Below, piece after piece: positions 33,790 through 45,699 of a stretch of 64,000 bases of DNA (position 1 is the first letter of the stretch; each line of letters opens with the position of its first letter). The notes under the pieces are model-generated. The model did not search any database, was not told the origin of the DNA, and saw only the letters and a program-made list of their open reading frames with translations. The position numbers and the translations under genes are program-made. Origin of the DNA: Mixophyes australis (taxonomy: Eukaryota; Chordata; Amphibia; Anura; Limnodynastidae); assembly GCA_036250195.1 (NCBI GenBank), contig JAVHZZ010000004.1, forward strand, positions 158,873,227-158,937,226. The letters are read 5' to 3'.

Positions 33790-34090
33790 TTCAAGACTGC
33801 AACTTTTTTCATCATCTAACCCCCTATCACCAATGCACTGTTGAAGATGAGTGCATTTTGCTTGTTGGAGATTATAATGGCACTCTGGAGACCAGAAACA
33901 GAGACTACTTCAAGAGTCCTATCCTAGTTCATACAAGTTTTCAGAATAGATGATTGTGTCTTTCTCCTTATTAACTGGAGAGACCAACATCCAAAAGATA
34001 TTCCTTTAATTTTCAATAGAGTTACAGATGGTGGAACTTCACAGTCCAAGATAGATATATTAGACACTTCCTGTTATTTTGCATCCTTTT
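33790..34090 (+). pseudogene. Relic of an L1-type LINE endonuclease
   Basis: Translation gives LLVGDYNGTLETRNRDY (compare the GDFN block). After a frameshift it gives INWRDQHPKDIPLIFNRV, TDGGT and SKIDILD, resembling the end of an L1-clade AP endonuclease domain (HP...F....G..SRIDY). No continuous frame survives. Assignment is by pattern only. Confidence 0.5.
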
Positions 34091-34746
34091 TTTAGTCTTC
34101 TACTCTTAACTTGCTCCAATTACTAACCATTGTGTGGTTATTGGCGTTTTGATTTAGTCCTTTTAGACCATCAACTTTCTACTACTATTTTTTGCTGCTC
34201 TCCATGAACAAGTGAGTTTTTGCCACGTTTTTAGCAATTTCTGCACAGTGTGACTAAAACAAAACACTTATTTTCCCAATAAAAGACAGTGGTGGAAAAC
34301 TGGTAAATTGTATGTTGAAGTTTTCTGTAAGAATTAAACAAAGAGAATAAGTCAAACTCATAATAAATGAATACATTAGCTGGCCAGTGCTAAATATTCA
34401 AAGGTGTCTTGATGCTAACATTAGAAAAAACAAGCACCAAAAATTACAACTTCAGAGAAGTAAAAGTGTGTTTGTATATTCTCACATCAAAATCCTTATA
34501 TAGCAGGGGTGAAAAAGAAGATAATTTGTCTTCTAGAAGAAGATGGCTCGTTCCTAACAGATCAAGACCCAGGAATGATTTTATTATATTTATTTTACAT
34601 GTGAAATGGCAAGGGCATTTGGCCCTGGTATTAGCCTGCACATTAAAAATATTACAACTTTGCACCATCTTTTTAAGGCATGAAATAATATGCTTTCATT
34701 CCCCATTGCATACTTTAAGACCTATTTCTAAAGTCATAAACCATGT

Positions 34747-35613
34747 TGTCGAAGTCGTGTAATTGGATGAACGAAAGTATATTGGTTAATATTGTTTTAC
34801 CGTGTGATTGCGGTCAGTTTGCCACGCTACACGTGGCATGGCGCGATCACGCGGTAAAATACGCACGCACACTCTCGCACTGTAACATTTAGTTATTTAG
34901 ATATTTCATATTTATATTGATTCCATTCCACAGTGATTTATGAGCAGATAGTATTTACTTTATTATTAGTTTATATATTATGATAATATGTACACTTTAG
35001 TGTTATTTAAGGTTCAGGTTGCAGGAACTGTGTAGAAACTGTTGTAGAAACTGTGTTTCGTATCATTTTAATCCCCTATTCATCAGCAGTTGTCCGGTTT
35101 ATTCGCCGAAGAGATCACACATTGCATACTCTAGTTATTGATGTTAGGGAATAAATGATCACAGTGATACCAAATGTAAAATGCTAATAGACTAGTTGAA
35201 ACTGGAGTCTTGGCAGGAAAGTCAGAGCACAAGCCCTGGAGAGATGACTCCCACCTTTGGATATTTTTATTTGAACTGGCCTATGACCTGCAGCACACTG
35301 GACCTTCCTGATACCTGGACCAATAGAAGCAAGCCACACCATCTGCATTGCTTTCACTGTAACACTGAGTGTATATAATACAGCTCTAACTGGTACCAAG
35401 TCAGTCTTCTCTGACCACAGTATTCTGGAGTGAAGTACTGTACGCTGGTACCAGTGGAGCGCAGCTTAGCGAGCGCATGCGGGCGTGGTATGTATTAGTA
35501 TTTTTTTGGTATTGGCTGTACTGTATTATAATTATGTATTGAACTGCTAAATTTTGCATCTGCTAAAAATAAATTACTTTGTGCTTTGGAAACACAACAC
35601 AATCGCTTAGACA
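34747..35613 (+). mobile_element. Solo LTR related to the retrovirus at 55.7-64 kb
   Basis: The segment begins TGTCGAAGTC and includes ATTGGAT; the minus-strand retrovirus LTR begins TGTCGAAGTCAGCAAATTGGAT. The downstream part matches strongly: GATGACTCCCACCTTTGGAT, GGACCTTCCTGA-ACCTGGACCAATAGA, GTATATAATACAGC, then AATAAATTACTTTGTGCTTTGGAAACACAAC. The middle of U3 differs, so it is a related subfamily. Possible 4-bp duplications are ATGT before and ATGC after (one mismatch). No internal viral genes are present, so it looks like the product of LTR-LTR recombination. Confidence 0.8.
34795..34859. repeat. Imperfect palindrome in solo-LTR U3
   Basis: TTTTACCGTGTGATTGCG at the left pairs with CGCGATCACGCGGTAAAA at the right, with an inner TGCCACG/CGTGGCA pair. 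The retrovirus LTR has different palindromes in the equivalent zone, so this is subfamily-specific and could bind regulatory proteins. Confidence 0.6.
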
Positions 35614-35901
35614 ATGCTTATTTGAAAACGATAGAATTACTTTAATAATGAGGAAATTGCTTTTCTCCGAATGGCATTTTTAAGTGAAATGTTAATTTAC
35701 TAAAAGCCTAACGCAGGAGATAGCTGAGATATCTCCTGCATTAGACAAATTACTGCATTAATCTCTGTCCCCATAATAGTCAATGGGTGTCTGGGCAATT
35801 TTATCAAGTTCCGAAAAGCTAAGCTTTTTGAAACTTGCCCCCTACAAGAAACGCCATGGCGTTAGCCATTGAATCCTATGGAGAGAGCATTGTGGTAGAG
35901 G

Positions 35902-36189
35902 CAGTGGCGGATCCAGGGGGGGGCGATCGAGGCGATCGCCCCCCCCTAGCAGGGGCTTGCTGCCGGCGGCTGTACACTGTGCAGGTCCGTTTGGCAGTGC
36001 TAATGTGCTGCCCGGCTGCTCTGATTGTGTTTTAAACACAATCAGAGCAGCGGGAAAGCACATAATCACTGCCGAACGGACCTGCACATACTGTGCAGCC
36101 GCCGGCAGCCTTAGAAGTTAGAAAGGGGGCGGGGCTTAAATCCCCCCCCACATCGCCCGGGGTAGAAAAACTTTCTAGATCCGCCCCTG
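35902..36189. mobile_element. 288-bp foldback hAT MITE with 8-bp TSD
   Basis: The flanks carry GGTAGAGG (35894-35901 and 36190-36197). Terminal inverted repeats are CAGTGGCGGATCCAG at the left and CAGGGGCGGATCTAG at the inverted right end (2 mismatches in 15). The interior is a long imperfect palindrome centred on GTGTTTTAAACAC (about 36030), with arms containing GCAGGTCCGTT / AACGGACCTGC and GCCGGCGGCTG / CAGCCGCCGGC. It has no coding capacity. Confidence 0.95.
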
Positions 36190-36199
36190 GGTAGAGGGA

Positions 36200-38740
36200 T
36201 CTTCGAATCCCTCACTGCAGCTTCTCCCTTCCAATTATTATTACATAATGTCTCTGCGCGTGCATGACCTTAAGTAAGTGAAGCTATCGCCGGGATAGCC
36301 TCTTATCAGACGCACTGTTTCGGGATGATTTTCTAATAAATTAATCCAAAATGTCACCTGACATTGTTGTAATTAATTGCGACAATTAATAAATGGGCCT
36401 CCTGGTGTGTTCTAGTCTTGCAACAAATGCTTTGTATATCCTCGGCCATAATAGTGTGAAATGGTAAAGTCTTTTCTAAGGCAATTGGAAGACTACAATA
36501 AGTTTGTTCTTCAAAATCTCCCTTCCTACCTGTTTGCTATCAATAGATTGTTAGGGGGTAGAAACAGAGGACCTTATGAAGCAGATGGAGATGGAATTAT
36601 GTTTCAACCTTTTGTTTTACAATCCCAAGATTTCCACTGAGATTTTATATTGTAGAACAGTCAGACAACATTTGATCTCATGGGAGAGATATTTTGGCTC
36701 TGACTTTCTCTGACTGTCTCCAGAGAGCTGTGTGCTTTTGCAGGTCAGATGACGCTTAGAGCTAGCTTCTCTATTATTTATAGAGAGTAGAAACACTAAG
36801 ATCACACTGAACTTATTACATCTAGCTAAGCTCAGTGTAGTGACTAAACCTAGAACCCCTTCAGACCCATTGCTTTCTGGACATATAAGTAGACTCAGTT
36901 TCATGAACTCAATTTGATGTAATGCCAAGATACTTGCTGCAATTCAACTTCCAGGGGTAGTGAAACCCTACTGGTCATCACGTGAAGCCAAGATCAGTTG
37001 GTGATTTAAGGTGGAGGATTTTGCATGGAAAAAAAGGTTAATGGACTTATTCAAATCATTTACTAATATCTCTGCTGCTTGTTCTTTTTCTGGCACTTGA
37101 GAACATTTTTATGTTTAATTTCATTGTCCTTAGCTTCAGTTACTTGGTCTTTTATTGAACAACAATTGCTGCTGCTGTGTAATCTGCCTTTAATTTCCCA
37201 CCACTTCATATTAGGATATCTGATTCGAAAACAGAATTTGTTGTAGGATCACCTATTCATCTTTGTCCTTGAAATTGCTAAATTTGCAATCTACAAATCT
37301 TGGAGAGATTTAGAAAGAGAGATTGTGGTGCAACGTTTTAAACCCTGACACATGCGAAAGTTAAATTAGAGTTTCTTAATGCGTTCGCTAATGGAGGTAT
37401 TACTTTATTTCAAAATCAATGGTCATTGATAAATGCTTTATGCACAGTTTCTTCTAATCTAATGTTTTAAAATTGAATTGCAATACTACTACTACTACTA
37501 CTACTACTACTACAGTACTACTATCTATCTAGTGTGTGACTTGGCTTATCTGACCACTCTATCCCTTTATGTTGGTTGCTGGTTACATTGGCCAGAGACT
37601 AAAGCCACTTGTCTAAAATCTGAGGGCAACTCAGTACTGGTGAGCACATTAAGTTATATGGAAAAGGATGGCGACAGTTGGTGACCTACTGGGTCATTTG
37701 TGAATATTATAGTTTCACACTACAGCAGAGTATCTCAATAGTCTATAAGATCTTTAGTTTCTACATTAAAAATGAAAACATTACTACTATTAATTGAATT
37801 TGATATAAACAATACTACTACTATTAAAAGTACATGTGTTGCTACTAATAGTACTAGTTCTACTACCATAAATACTACTATGGTTACTGTTACTACTATT
37901 ACTAGTACTCCAATTCCTAATTCAGCAAACAAAATGCTTTCTTTCAAGTTAATGTTTTACAGAAAATTTATTTAGTTTCCCCATGACATTTCCTTAAGTG
38001 ATTTAAAATGTAAATGAAATTGATATATGAGCTGTTTAATGTCAAGCTATGTCCTAATCATTTTAATGCATTTTATATTCTGATTAACATACAAGTGCAG
38101 ATAAGCCTAACACCTTGCACTTCATTTTCTCTTCCCAATAATACACAATTTGTTTAATTTTACTTTTATATAATGCCAACCACTCATGCATCACTTTTTA
38201 CTAAAAGCATATTCACATGAAACACCCTATCCCATGCAAGCAAGATCATAAGACATATGCAGGAATATAGGGAAAAGGAAATACAATACTTGAAAAGATT
38301 ACAATATACGAAGTGGCATCAACTTAATTATAGGAATTCTGAATTAAGGAAAACAAATTGAACTGTCAGTAAAATGTTGTTTTTTTGCTCATGCCCAAAA
38401 CACTTTATTAGATGTCAGCTTAGTCAAGCTTGGCTTCATCATATGATTTCTATTTATTGCTAAATATACGGTAGATTTATTACAAACGCCACATAGCAGT
38501 AAGCATTTATTTTTAGAACTAATATATCATTTTTATTTTGCATTGACAGTCTTGTTATAGTTTTTAAACAGCAAATTTATTATAAAATACCATAGCTTCA
38601 AAATAGGGTATGTACCAAAATAATTCCCCAATCCTTAAATAGCTTTAGGTAGTTCAAAAGTTAAAATAATGTCTAAACTCATATCAAATAGATAGAAACA
38701 TAATTACAGCTTAATAGAGATGAGCTAATTTTTCCTGTTC
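36200..38740. other. Intergenic DNA with TAC-type microsatellites
   Basis: No gene recognised. A perfect (TAC)n microsatellite lies at about 37485-37513 and a degenerate ACT/TAC-rich stretch at 37785-37915; open frames there are low-complexity artefacts. Confidence 0.55.
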
Positions 38741-38969
38741 ACATTGATACTTTATGTGGGATTCTGTTAAGGAGCATAATATAACTTGAAAAGATCATGC
38801 CCCCTCCATAAAGGAGTTCGTAGACAGGTTGTCTCAGAGGAAGAAGGTGAACAAAAAATGTCTTGGAGAGAATGAGATGATAGTGTCTGATATGAATGGC
38901 AATCTGACCTTAGTCATCCTCCTGAAGAAGACTCTTGGGAGGAGATTGTAAATAGTTTAGCCTAAATGC

Positions 38970-39183
38970 ATATTTTGACTATGATTAAGGAGACTGCACA
39001 CAGAAATATACTATTGATGGCACGTTACCCCTGACAAATTTAAGAAGATGTATGCTACATTCAACCTGGCTTGTTGGATGAGATATGGCCACAGGGGAAC
39101 TTTTTATCACATATGGTGGACCTGCCCAAAGACTATACTCTTTTGTGATAAGGTTCATAGACTTCTTAATTCCTTGTTTGAAG
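38970..39183 (+). pseudogene. L1-type LINE ORF2 C-terminus, part 1
   Basis: Translation gives CWMRYGHRGTFYHIWWTCPKTILFCDKVHRLLNSL, the conserved L1 C-terminal segment (CW..G..GT..H.WW.CP). Upstream it gives LARYP-TPDKFKKMYATF-like sequence. The fragment is cut by the hAT element at 39184 and resumes at 47605. The frame is not fully open upstream. Confidence 0.75.
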
Positions 39184-39424
39184 TAGGGATGAGCGCACTC
39201 GGATTTATGAAATCCGAGCCCACCCGAACGTTGCCGATCCGAGTCGGATCCGAGACAGATCCGGGTATTGGCGCCAAATTCAAATCTGAAACTGAGGCTC
39301 TGACTCATAATCCCGTTGTCGGATCTCGCGATACTCGGATCCTATAAATTCCCCGCTAGTCGCCGCCGTCTTCACTCGGGCATTGATCAGGGTAGAGGGA
39401 GGGTGTGTTAGGTGGTCCTCTGTC

Positions 39425-39515
39425 CTGGTAGATCTCGTGCTGTGCTGTTTAGTTCTGTGCTGTGCTGTTTAGTTCTGTGCTGTGCTGTGCTGTGCTGTGC
39501 TGTGTTCTGCAGTAT
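39425..39515 (+). repeat. CTGTG/GTGCT-type simple repeat
   Basis: Repeats of TTCTGTGCTGTGCTGTTTAG followed by five or more GTGCT units, leading into the longer tandem array. Confidence 0.8.
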
Positions 39516-41083
39516 CAGTCCAGTGGTGCTGTGTGCTGTGCTCTGTCCTTCTGAGGTCAGTGGTGCTGCTGGGTCCAGTGCTGTGTCCTGTTCAGTCCAG
39601 TGGTGCTGTGTCCTGTGCTCTGTGCTTCTAAGGGCATAGTTATTTCCCCAATATTCCCCTGTGTTTAAAAAAATAAAAAAAAGTTATTTAAAAAAATACC
39701 AAAAACTAATTTAATTTTTTTTAATTACCACAAAATTTGCACAACCAATCCTGCAGTATAAGCCCATTGGTACTGCAATATTACCAAGTTCACACATTCA
39801 GCAGTAAAAGTCCAGTGGTACTGCAATATTACAAAGTTTACACATTCTGCAGTATCAGTCCAGTGGTGCTGTGTCCTGTGCTCTGTCCTGCTGAGTTCCG
39901 TAGTGCTGCTGGGTCCTGTGCCGTGTCCTGTTCAGTCCAGTGGTGCTGTGTCCTGTGCTCTGTGCTTCTAAGGGCATAGTTATTTCCCCAATATTCCCCT
40001 GTGTTTAAAAAAATAAAAAAAAGTTATTTAAAAAAATACCAAAAACTAATTTAATTTTTTTTAATTACCACAAAATTTGCACAACCAATCCTGCAGTATA
40101 AGCCCATTGGTACTGCAATATTACCAAGTTCACACATTCAGCAGTAAAAGTCCAGTGGTACTGCAATATTACAAAGTTTACACATTCTGCAGTATCAGTC
40201 CAGTGGTGCTGTGTCCTGTGCTCTGTCCTGCTGAGTTCCGTAGTGCTGCTGGGTCCTGTGCCGTGTCCTGTTCAGTCCAGTGGTGCTGTGTCCTGTGCTC
40301 TGTGCTTCTAAGGGCATAGTTATTTCCCCATTAGTCCCAAGTTTTTAAAAAATAAAAAAAAAGTAAAAAAAAAATTACAATTAAAAATTAAAAAAAAAAT
40401 ATATATAATTATAACCAAATTTGCAAAACCAATCCAGCAGTATAAGTCCATTGGTACTGCAATATTACAAAGTTCACACATTCTGCAGTATCAGTCCAGT
40501 GGTGCTGTGTCCTGTGCTCTGTCCTGCTGAGTTCCGTAGTGCTGCTGGGTCCTGTGCCGTGTCCTGTTCAGTCCAGTGGTGCTGTGTCCTGTGCTCTGTG
40601 CTTCTAAGGGCATAGTTATTTCCCCATTATTCCCAAGTTTTTAAAAAATAAAAAAAAAGTAAAAAATAATAAAAAATTAAAAAAAAAAAATATATATATA
40701 ATAATTATAACCAAATTTGCAAAACCAATCCAGCAGTATAAGTCCATTGGTACTGCAATATTACAAAGTTCACACATTCTGCAGTATCAGTCCAGTGGTG
40801 CTGTGTCCTGTGCTCTGTCCTGCTGAGTTCCGTAGTGCTGCTGGGTCCTGTGCCGTGTCCTGTTCAGTCCAGTGGTGCTGTGTCCTGTGCTCTGTGCTTC
40901 TAAGGGCATAGTTATTTCCCCATTATTCCCAAGTTTTTAAAAAATAAAAAAAAAGTAAAAAATAATAAAAAAAAAAAAAAAAAAAATATATATAATAATT
41001 ATAACCAAATTTGCAAAACCAATCCAGCAGTATAAGTCCATTGGTACTGCAATATTACCAAGTTCACACATTCTGCAGTATCT
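39505..41083 (+). repeat. Tandem array (340-bp and 296-bp units) upstream of the hAT transposase
   Basis: The marker CTAAGGGCATAGTTATTTCC occurs at 39628, 39968, 40308, 40604 and 40900, so spacings are 340, 340, 296 and 296 bp. The first two 340-bp units look identical base for base over the lines compared. The 296-bp units have lost one AGTAAAAGTCCAGTGGTACT-type segment and differ in their A-rich part. Each unit joins a CTGTGTCCTGTGCTCTG-rich part to an A/T-rich part. Identical small frames (64-80 codons) result from the repetition. Confidence 0.95.
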
Positions 41084-41096
41084 TGTGCTACATATA

Positions 41097-44094
41097 ATGG
41101 AGACCAAAAATTTGGAGGATAAAGTAGGGAAAGATCAAGACCCACTTCCTCCTAATGCTGAAGCTGCTGCCACTAGTCATGACATAGACGATGAAATGCC
41201 ATCAACGTCGTCTTCCAAGCCCGATGCCCAATCTCGTAGTACCGGGCATGTAAAATCCAAAAAGCCCAAGTTAAGAAAAAGTAGCAAAAAGAGAAACTTA
41301 AAATCATCTGAGGAGAAACGTAAAGTTGCCAATATGCCATTTACGACACGGAGTGGCAAGGAACGGCTTAGGCCCTGGCCCGTGTTCATGACTAGTGGTT
41401 CAGCTTCACCCACGGATCTTAGCCCTCCTCCTCCTCCCCCCCCCTACAAAAAATTGAAGAGAGTTATGCTGTCAGCAACAAAACAGCAAACAACTCTGCC
41501 TTCTAAAGAGAAATTATCACAAATCCACAAGGCGAGTCCAAGGATGTTGGTGGTTGTCAAGCCTGACCTTCCCATCACTGTACGGGAAGAGGTGGCTCGG
41601 GAGGAGGCTATTAATGATGTAGCTGGCGCTGTGGAGGAACTTGATGATGAGGATGGTGATGTGGTTATTGTAAATGAGGCACCAGGGGGGGAAACAGCTG
41701 ATGTCCATGGGATGAAAAAGCCCATCGTCATGCCTGGTCAGAAGACCAAAAAATGCACCTCTTCGGTCTGGAGTTATTTTTATCCAAATCCAGACAACCA
41801 ATGTATGGCCATATGTAGCTTATGTAAAGCTCAAATAAGCAGGGGTAAGGATCTTGCCCACCTAGGAACATCCTCCCTTATACGTCACCTGAATAACCTT
41901 CATAGTTCAGTGGTTAGTTCAGGAACTGGGGCTAGGACCCTCATCGGTACAGGGACACCTAAATCCCGTGGTCCAGTTGGATACACACCAGCAACACCCT
42001 CCTCGTCAACTTCCTCCACAATCTCCATCAGATTCAGTCCTGCAGCCCAAGTCAGCAGCCAGACTGAGTCCTCCTCAATACGGGATTCATCCGAGGAATC
42101 CTGCAGCGGTACGCCTACTACTGCCACTGCTGCTGTTGCTGCTGTTAGTCGGTCATCTTCCCAGAGGGGAAGTCGTAAGACCGCTAAGTCTTTCACAAAA
42201 CAATTGACCGTCCAACAGTCGTTTGCCATGACCACAAAATACGATAGTAGTCACCCTATTGCAAAGCGTATAACTGCGGCTGTAACTGCAATGTTGGTGT
42301 TAGACGTGCGCCCGGTGTCCGCCATCAGTGGAGTGGGATTTAGAGGGTTGATGGAGGTATTGTGTCCCCGTTACCAAATCCCGTCGAGATTCCACTTCAC
42401 TAGGCAGGCGATACCAAAAATGTACAGAGAAGTACGATCAAGTGTCCTCAGTGCTCTAAAAAATGCGGTTGTACCCACTGTCCACTTAACCACGGACATG
42501 TGGACAAGTGGTTCTGGGCAAACGAAGGACTATATGACTGTGACAGCCCACTGGGTAGATGCATCCCCTTCCGCAGCAACAGCAACAGCTGCATCAGTAG
42601 CAGCAACTACAAAATGGCGGCTCGTGCAAAGGCAGGCAACATTGTGTATTACAGGCTTTAATAAGAGGCACAACGCTGACAACATATTAGAGAAAATGAG
42701 GGAAATTATCTCCCAGTGGCTTACCCCACTTAGACTCTCATGGGGATTTGTGGTGTCAGACAATGCCAGTAACATTGTGCGGGCATTAAATATGGGCAAT
42801 TTCCAGCACGTCCCATGTTTTGCCCACACCATTAATTTGGTGGTGCAGCATTACCTCAAGAGTGACAGGGGTGTGCAGGAGATGCTTGCGGTGGTGCGCA
42901 AAATTGCTGGACACTTTCGGCATTCAGCCAGTGCCTACCGCAGACTAGAGGCACATCAAAAAAGCATGAACCTGCCCTGCCATCACCTCAAACAAGAGGT
43001 TGTGACGCGCTGGAACTCCACCCTCTATATGCTGCAGAGGATGGAGGAGCAGCAAAAGGCCATTCAGGCCTACACAGCCACCTACGACATAGGCAAAGGA
43101 GTGGGGATGCGCCTCAGTCAAGCGCAGTGGAGACTGATTTCCGTGTTGTGCAAGGTTCTGCAGCCATTTGAACTTGCCACACGAGAAGTCAGTTCCGACA
43201 CTGCCAGCTTGAGTCAGGTCATTCCCCTGATCAGGCTGTTGCAGAAGCAGCTGGAGAAAGTGAGGGAGGAGCTGGTAAGCCATTGCGATTACACCAAGCA
43301 TGTAGCTCTTGTGGATGTAGCCCTTCGTACGCTTTGCCAGGATCCGAGGGTGGTCACTCTTTTAAAGTCAGAGGAATACATTCTGGCCACCGTGCTCGAT
43401 CCTCGGTTTAAAGCGTATGTTGTGTCTCTGTTTCCGGCGGACACAAGTCTACAGCGGTGCAAAGACCTGCTGGTCAGGAGATTGTCCTCTGAAGAGGACC
43501 GTGACATGCCAACAGCTCCACCCTCATTTTCTTCCACATCTATGGCTGCGAGGAAAAAGCTCAGTTTTCCCAAAAGAGGCACTGGCGGGGATGCTGATAA
43601 CATCTGGTCCGGACTGAAGGACCTGCCAACCATTGCAGACATGTCTACTGTCGCTGCATTGGATGCTGTCACAATAGAAAAAATTGTGGATGATTACTTT
43701 GCTGACACCATCCAAGTAGACATGTCAGACAGTCCATATTGTTACTGGCAGGAAAAAAAAGGCAGTTTGGAAGCCCCTGTACAAACTGGCTCTATTTTAC
43801 CTGAGTTGTCCCCCCTCCAGTGTGTACTCGGAAAGAGTTTTTAGTGCAGCGGGGAACCTGGTCAGTGAGCGGCGAAGGAGGTTGATTCCTCAGAACGTTG
43901 AAAAAATGATGTTTATAAAAATGAATAATCAATTCCTCAATGAAGTACAGCACTGCCCTCCAGACAGTACAGAGGGACCTGTGGTTGTGGAGTCCAGCGG
44001 GGACGAATTGATAATGTGTGATGAGGAGGAAGTACACACTGTAGGGGGAGAGGAATCAGAGGTTGAGGATGAGGACGACATCTTGCCTCAGTAG
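41097..44094 (+). pseudogene. hAT transposase with BED zinc finger; one frameshift
   Basis: The ATG at 41097 opens a 915-codon frame ending at 43844. An acidic/basic low-complexity N-terminus is followed by a BED finger at about residues 222-270 (SVWSYFYP, C-X2-C in CSLCK, then RHLNNLH). The RNase-H-like catalytic region has LTTDMWTS (D467), VSDNAS (D555) and CFAHTINL. The C-terminal hATC dimerisation segment (YSERVFSAAGN, then RRRRLIPQNVEKMMF) lies in the +1 frame at about 43775-44094. The switch occurs at or just after an 8-A run (43756-43763), so one extra A explains the break. The protein would otherwise be about 1000 residues with an acidic tail. Slippage or ribosomal frameshifting at the A-run could still yield full-length product, but this is unproven. 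Confidence 0.9.
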
Positions 44095-44149
44095 AGCCTG
44101 TTTAGTCTGTACAGGGAGAGATGAATAGCTTTTTTGGTGTGGGGGCCCA

Positions 44150-44213
44150 AACAAACCAATCATTTCAGCCAAAGTTGTTTGGTAGGCCCTGTCGCTGAAA
44201 TGATTGGTTTGTT
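44150..44213. repeat. Perfect 20-bp stem hairpin downstream of transposase
   Basis: AACAAACCAATCATTTCAGC at 44150-44169 pairs exactly with its reverse complement at 44194-44213, leaving a 24-base loop. It lies about 55 bp after the transposase stop. Confidence 0.85.
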
Positions 44214-44599
44214 AAAGTGTGCATGTCCTATTTCAACAACATAAGGGTGGGTGTGAGGGCCCAAGGACAATTCCATCTTGGACCTTTTTTTTTTGCATTA
44301 TATGACCAATCAACAGTCGTTTGCCATGTTCAAAAAGTAAAACCAAATTTAAAAAAATACAAGAAATTAAACCAAAAGTAAAATGCCGTGTCATAATTTA
44401 AAACAAGAGGTATTGACGTGCTCTAAAACTACTGTATTGTTGTTTATATTTTATAAACACTACACTTGAAAGCTTGAGTCTTTCAATAAAAAAGTAACTG
44501 TCCATTGCACGAATATTTGCAACAGGGACAGTTTTAGGGTTAAGAAAGTCAACTAATAACACTTCGACGCTGTCTGTCTTTATAAACACTACACTTGGA

Positions 44600-45480
44600 A
44601 GTTGGAGGAGGTATTGTGGCCCCGGCACCAAATTTACTACCGGGGCCACTCCACTGTGCAGTCCATATTTAGGTGTATCAGATATTAAACAACGGTGACA
44701 GTTGATGCCCAATTTTTTAATTATATTGTGGCCTCGGTACCAAATTGTGTACCGGGGCCACCACACTACGCAGTCCAGATACTTGTTTGGTGGAATTCAG
44801 ACCAGTTGAGGGTTTTATTATTATTATATTGTGTGGACCACTCTATCTATACCACACTACAACTCTATACCACTCTATTTCATACTTTAATTCTATTTCA
44901 TACTTTAATTCTATTTAATACTTTAATTCTATTTCATACTTTAATTCTATTTCATACTTTAATTCTATTACTAATTACCATAAAGAGGAACAAAATAAAC
45001 CAATTTTACCAAAAGTATAATATGACTTAGACTTACAAACACTACACTTGAAAGATCGTGCCTTTAAATGAAAAAGTCAGTCTTCATTGCACGACTATGT
45101 GCAACAGGGACAGTTTTTTGGGTTTACAAAGTCAACGAATAACACTTCGACCCTGTCTGTCTTTAACATACTTGATGGGATCTCAATGACGAATTGTCTG
45201 TACCATGTTTGGAGGAGGTATTGTGGCCCCGGTATCAAATTGGGTACCGGGGCCACTCCACTATGCAGTCCAGATAGAGGTGTATCAGATATTAAACAAC
45301 GTTGACTAATGATGCCCAATTTTTTAATTATATTGTGGCCTCGGTACCAAATTGTGTACCGGGGCCACCACACTACGCAGTCCATACCCTTTTTTGGTGG
45401 AATTCTGACACGTGGAGGGTTTTTTAATTATATTGTGGCCTCGGTACCAAATTGTGTACCGGGGCCACCACACTACTTAG
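44600..45480. repeat. Dispersed GTGGCC...GGCCAC palindromes and related repeats
   Basis: At least five copies (near 44610, 44728, 45222, 45334 and 45432) of a segment reading GTGGCC(C/T)CGGTACCAAATTGTGTACCGGGGCCAC or close variants, each followed by ACACTACGCAGTCC. Each is self-complementary. Larger blocks (44470-44780 versus 45050-45400) are also repeated, including ACAGGGACAGTTTT and ATCAGATATTAAACAACG. Confidence 0.85.
44873..44970. repeat. 18-bp tandem repeat
   Basis: About five copies of CTATTTCATACTTTAATT, one with TTAATAC in place of TTCATAC. Confidence 0.85.
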
Positions 45481-45699
45481 TCAAGATAGATAGTTGCGTA
45501 TCATAGATAAAGTTCATTCAGTGGTGTGGGGCAAATTGAAAAATATTCAAAATGCACTGACATTATCAAAAACAAGAGGTTGTCACACGCTAAAACTCCA
45601 ACATGTATATGATGGAGAGGATGGAGGAGCAGCCGTATGTGTAGTGTAATGCAGACCTGTTGAAGGTTTTTTATATATTTTATTGTGGTGCCCAGTGCC

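Noticed and set aside
33790..39183. L1 endonuclease relic and L1 C-terminal relic as one element
   Set aside because: Order, strand and distance (after removing the solo LTR and MITE) would fit, but I could not identify RT motifs in 36.2-38.7 kb.
39737..40911. Repeated identical 64-80 codon frames
   Set aside because: They are copies of the same tandem repeat unit upstream of the hAT gene; cysteine/serine-rich and without features of a protein.
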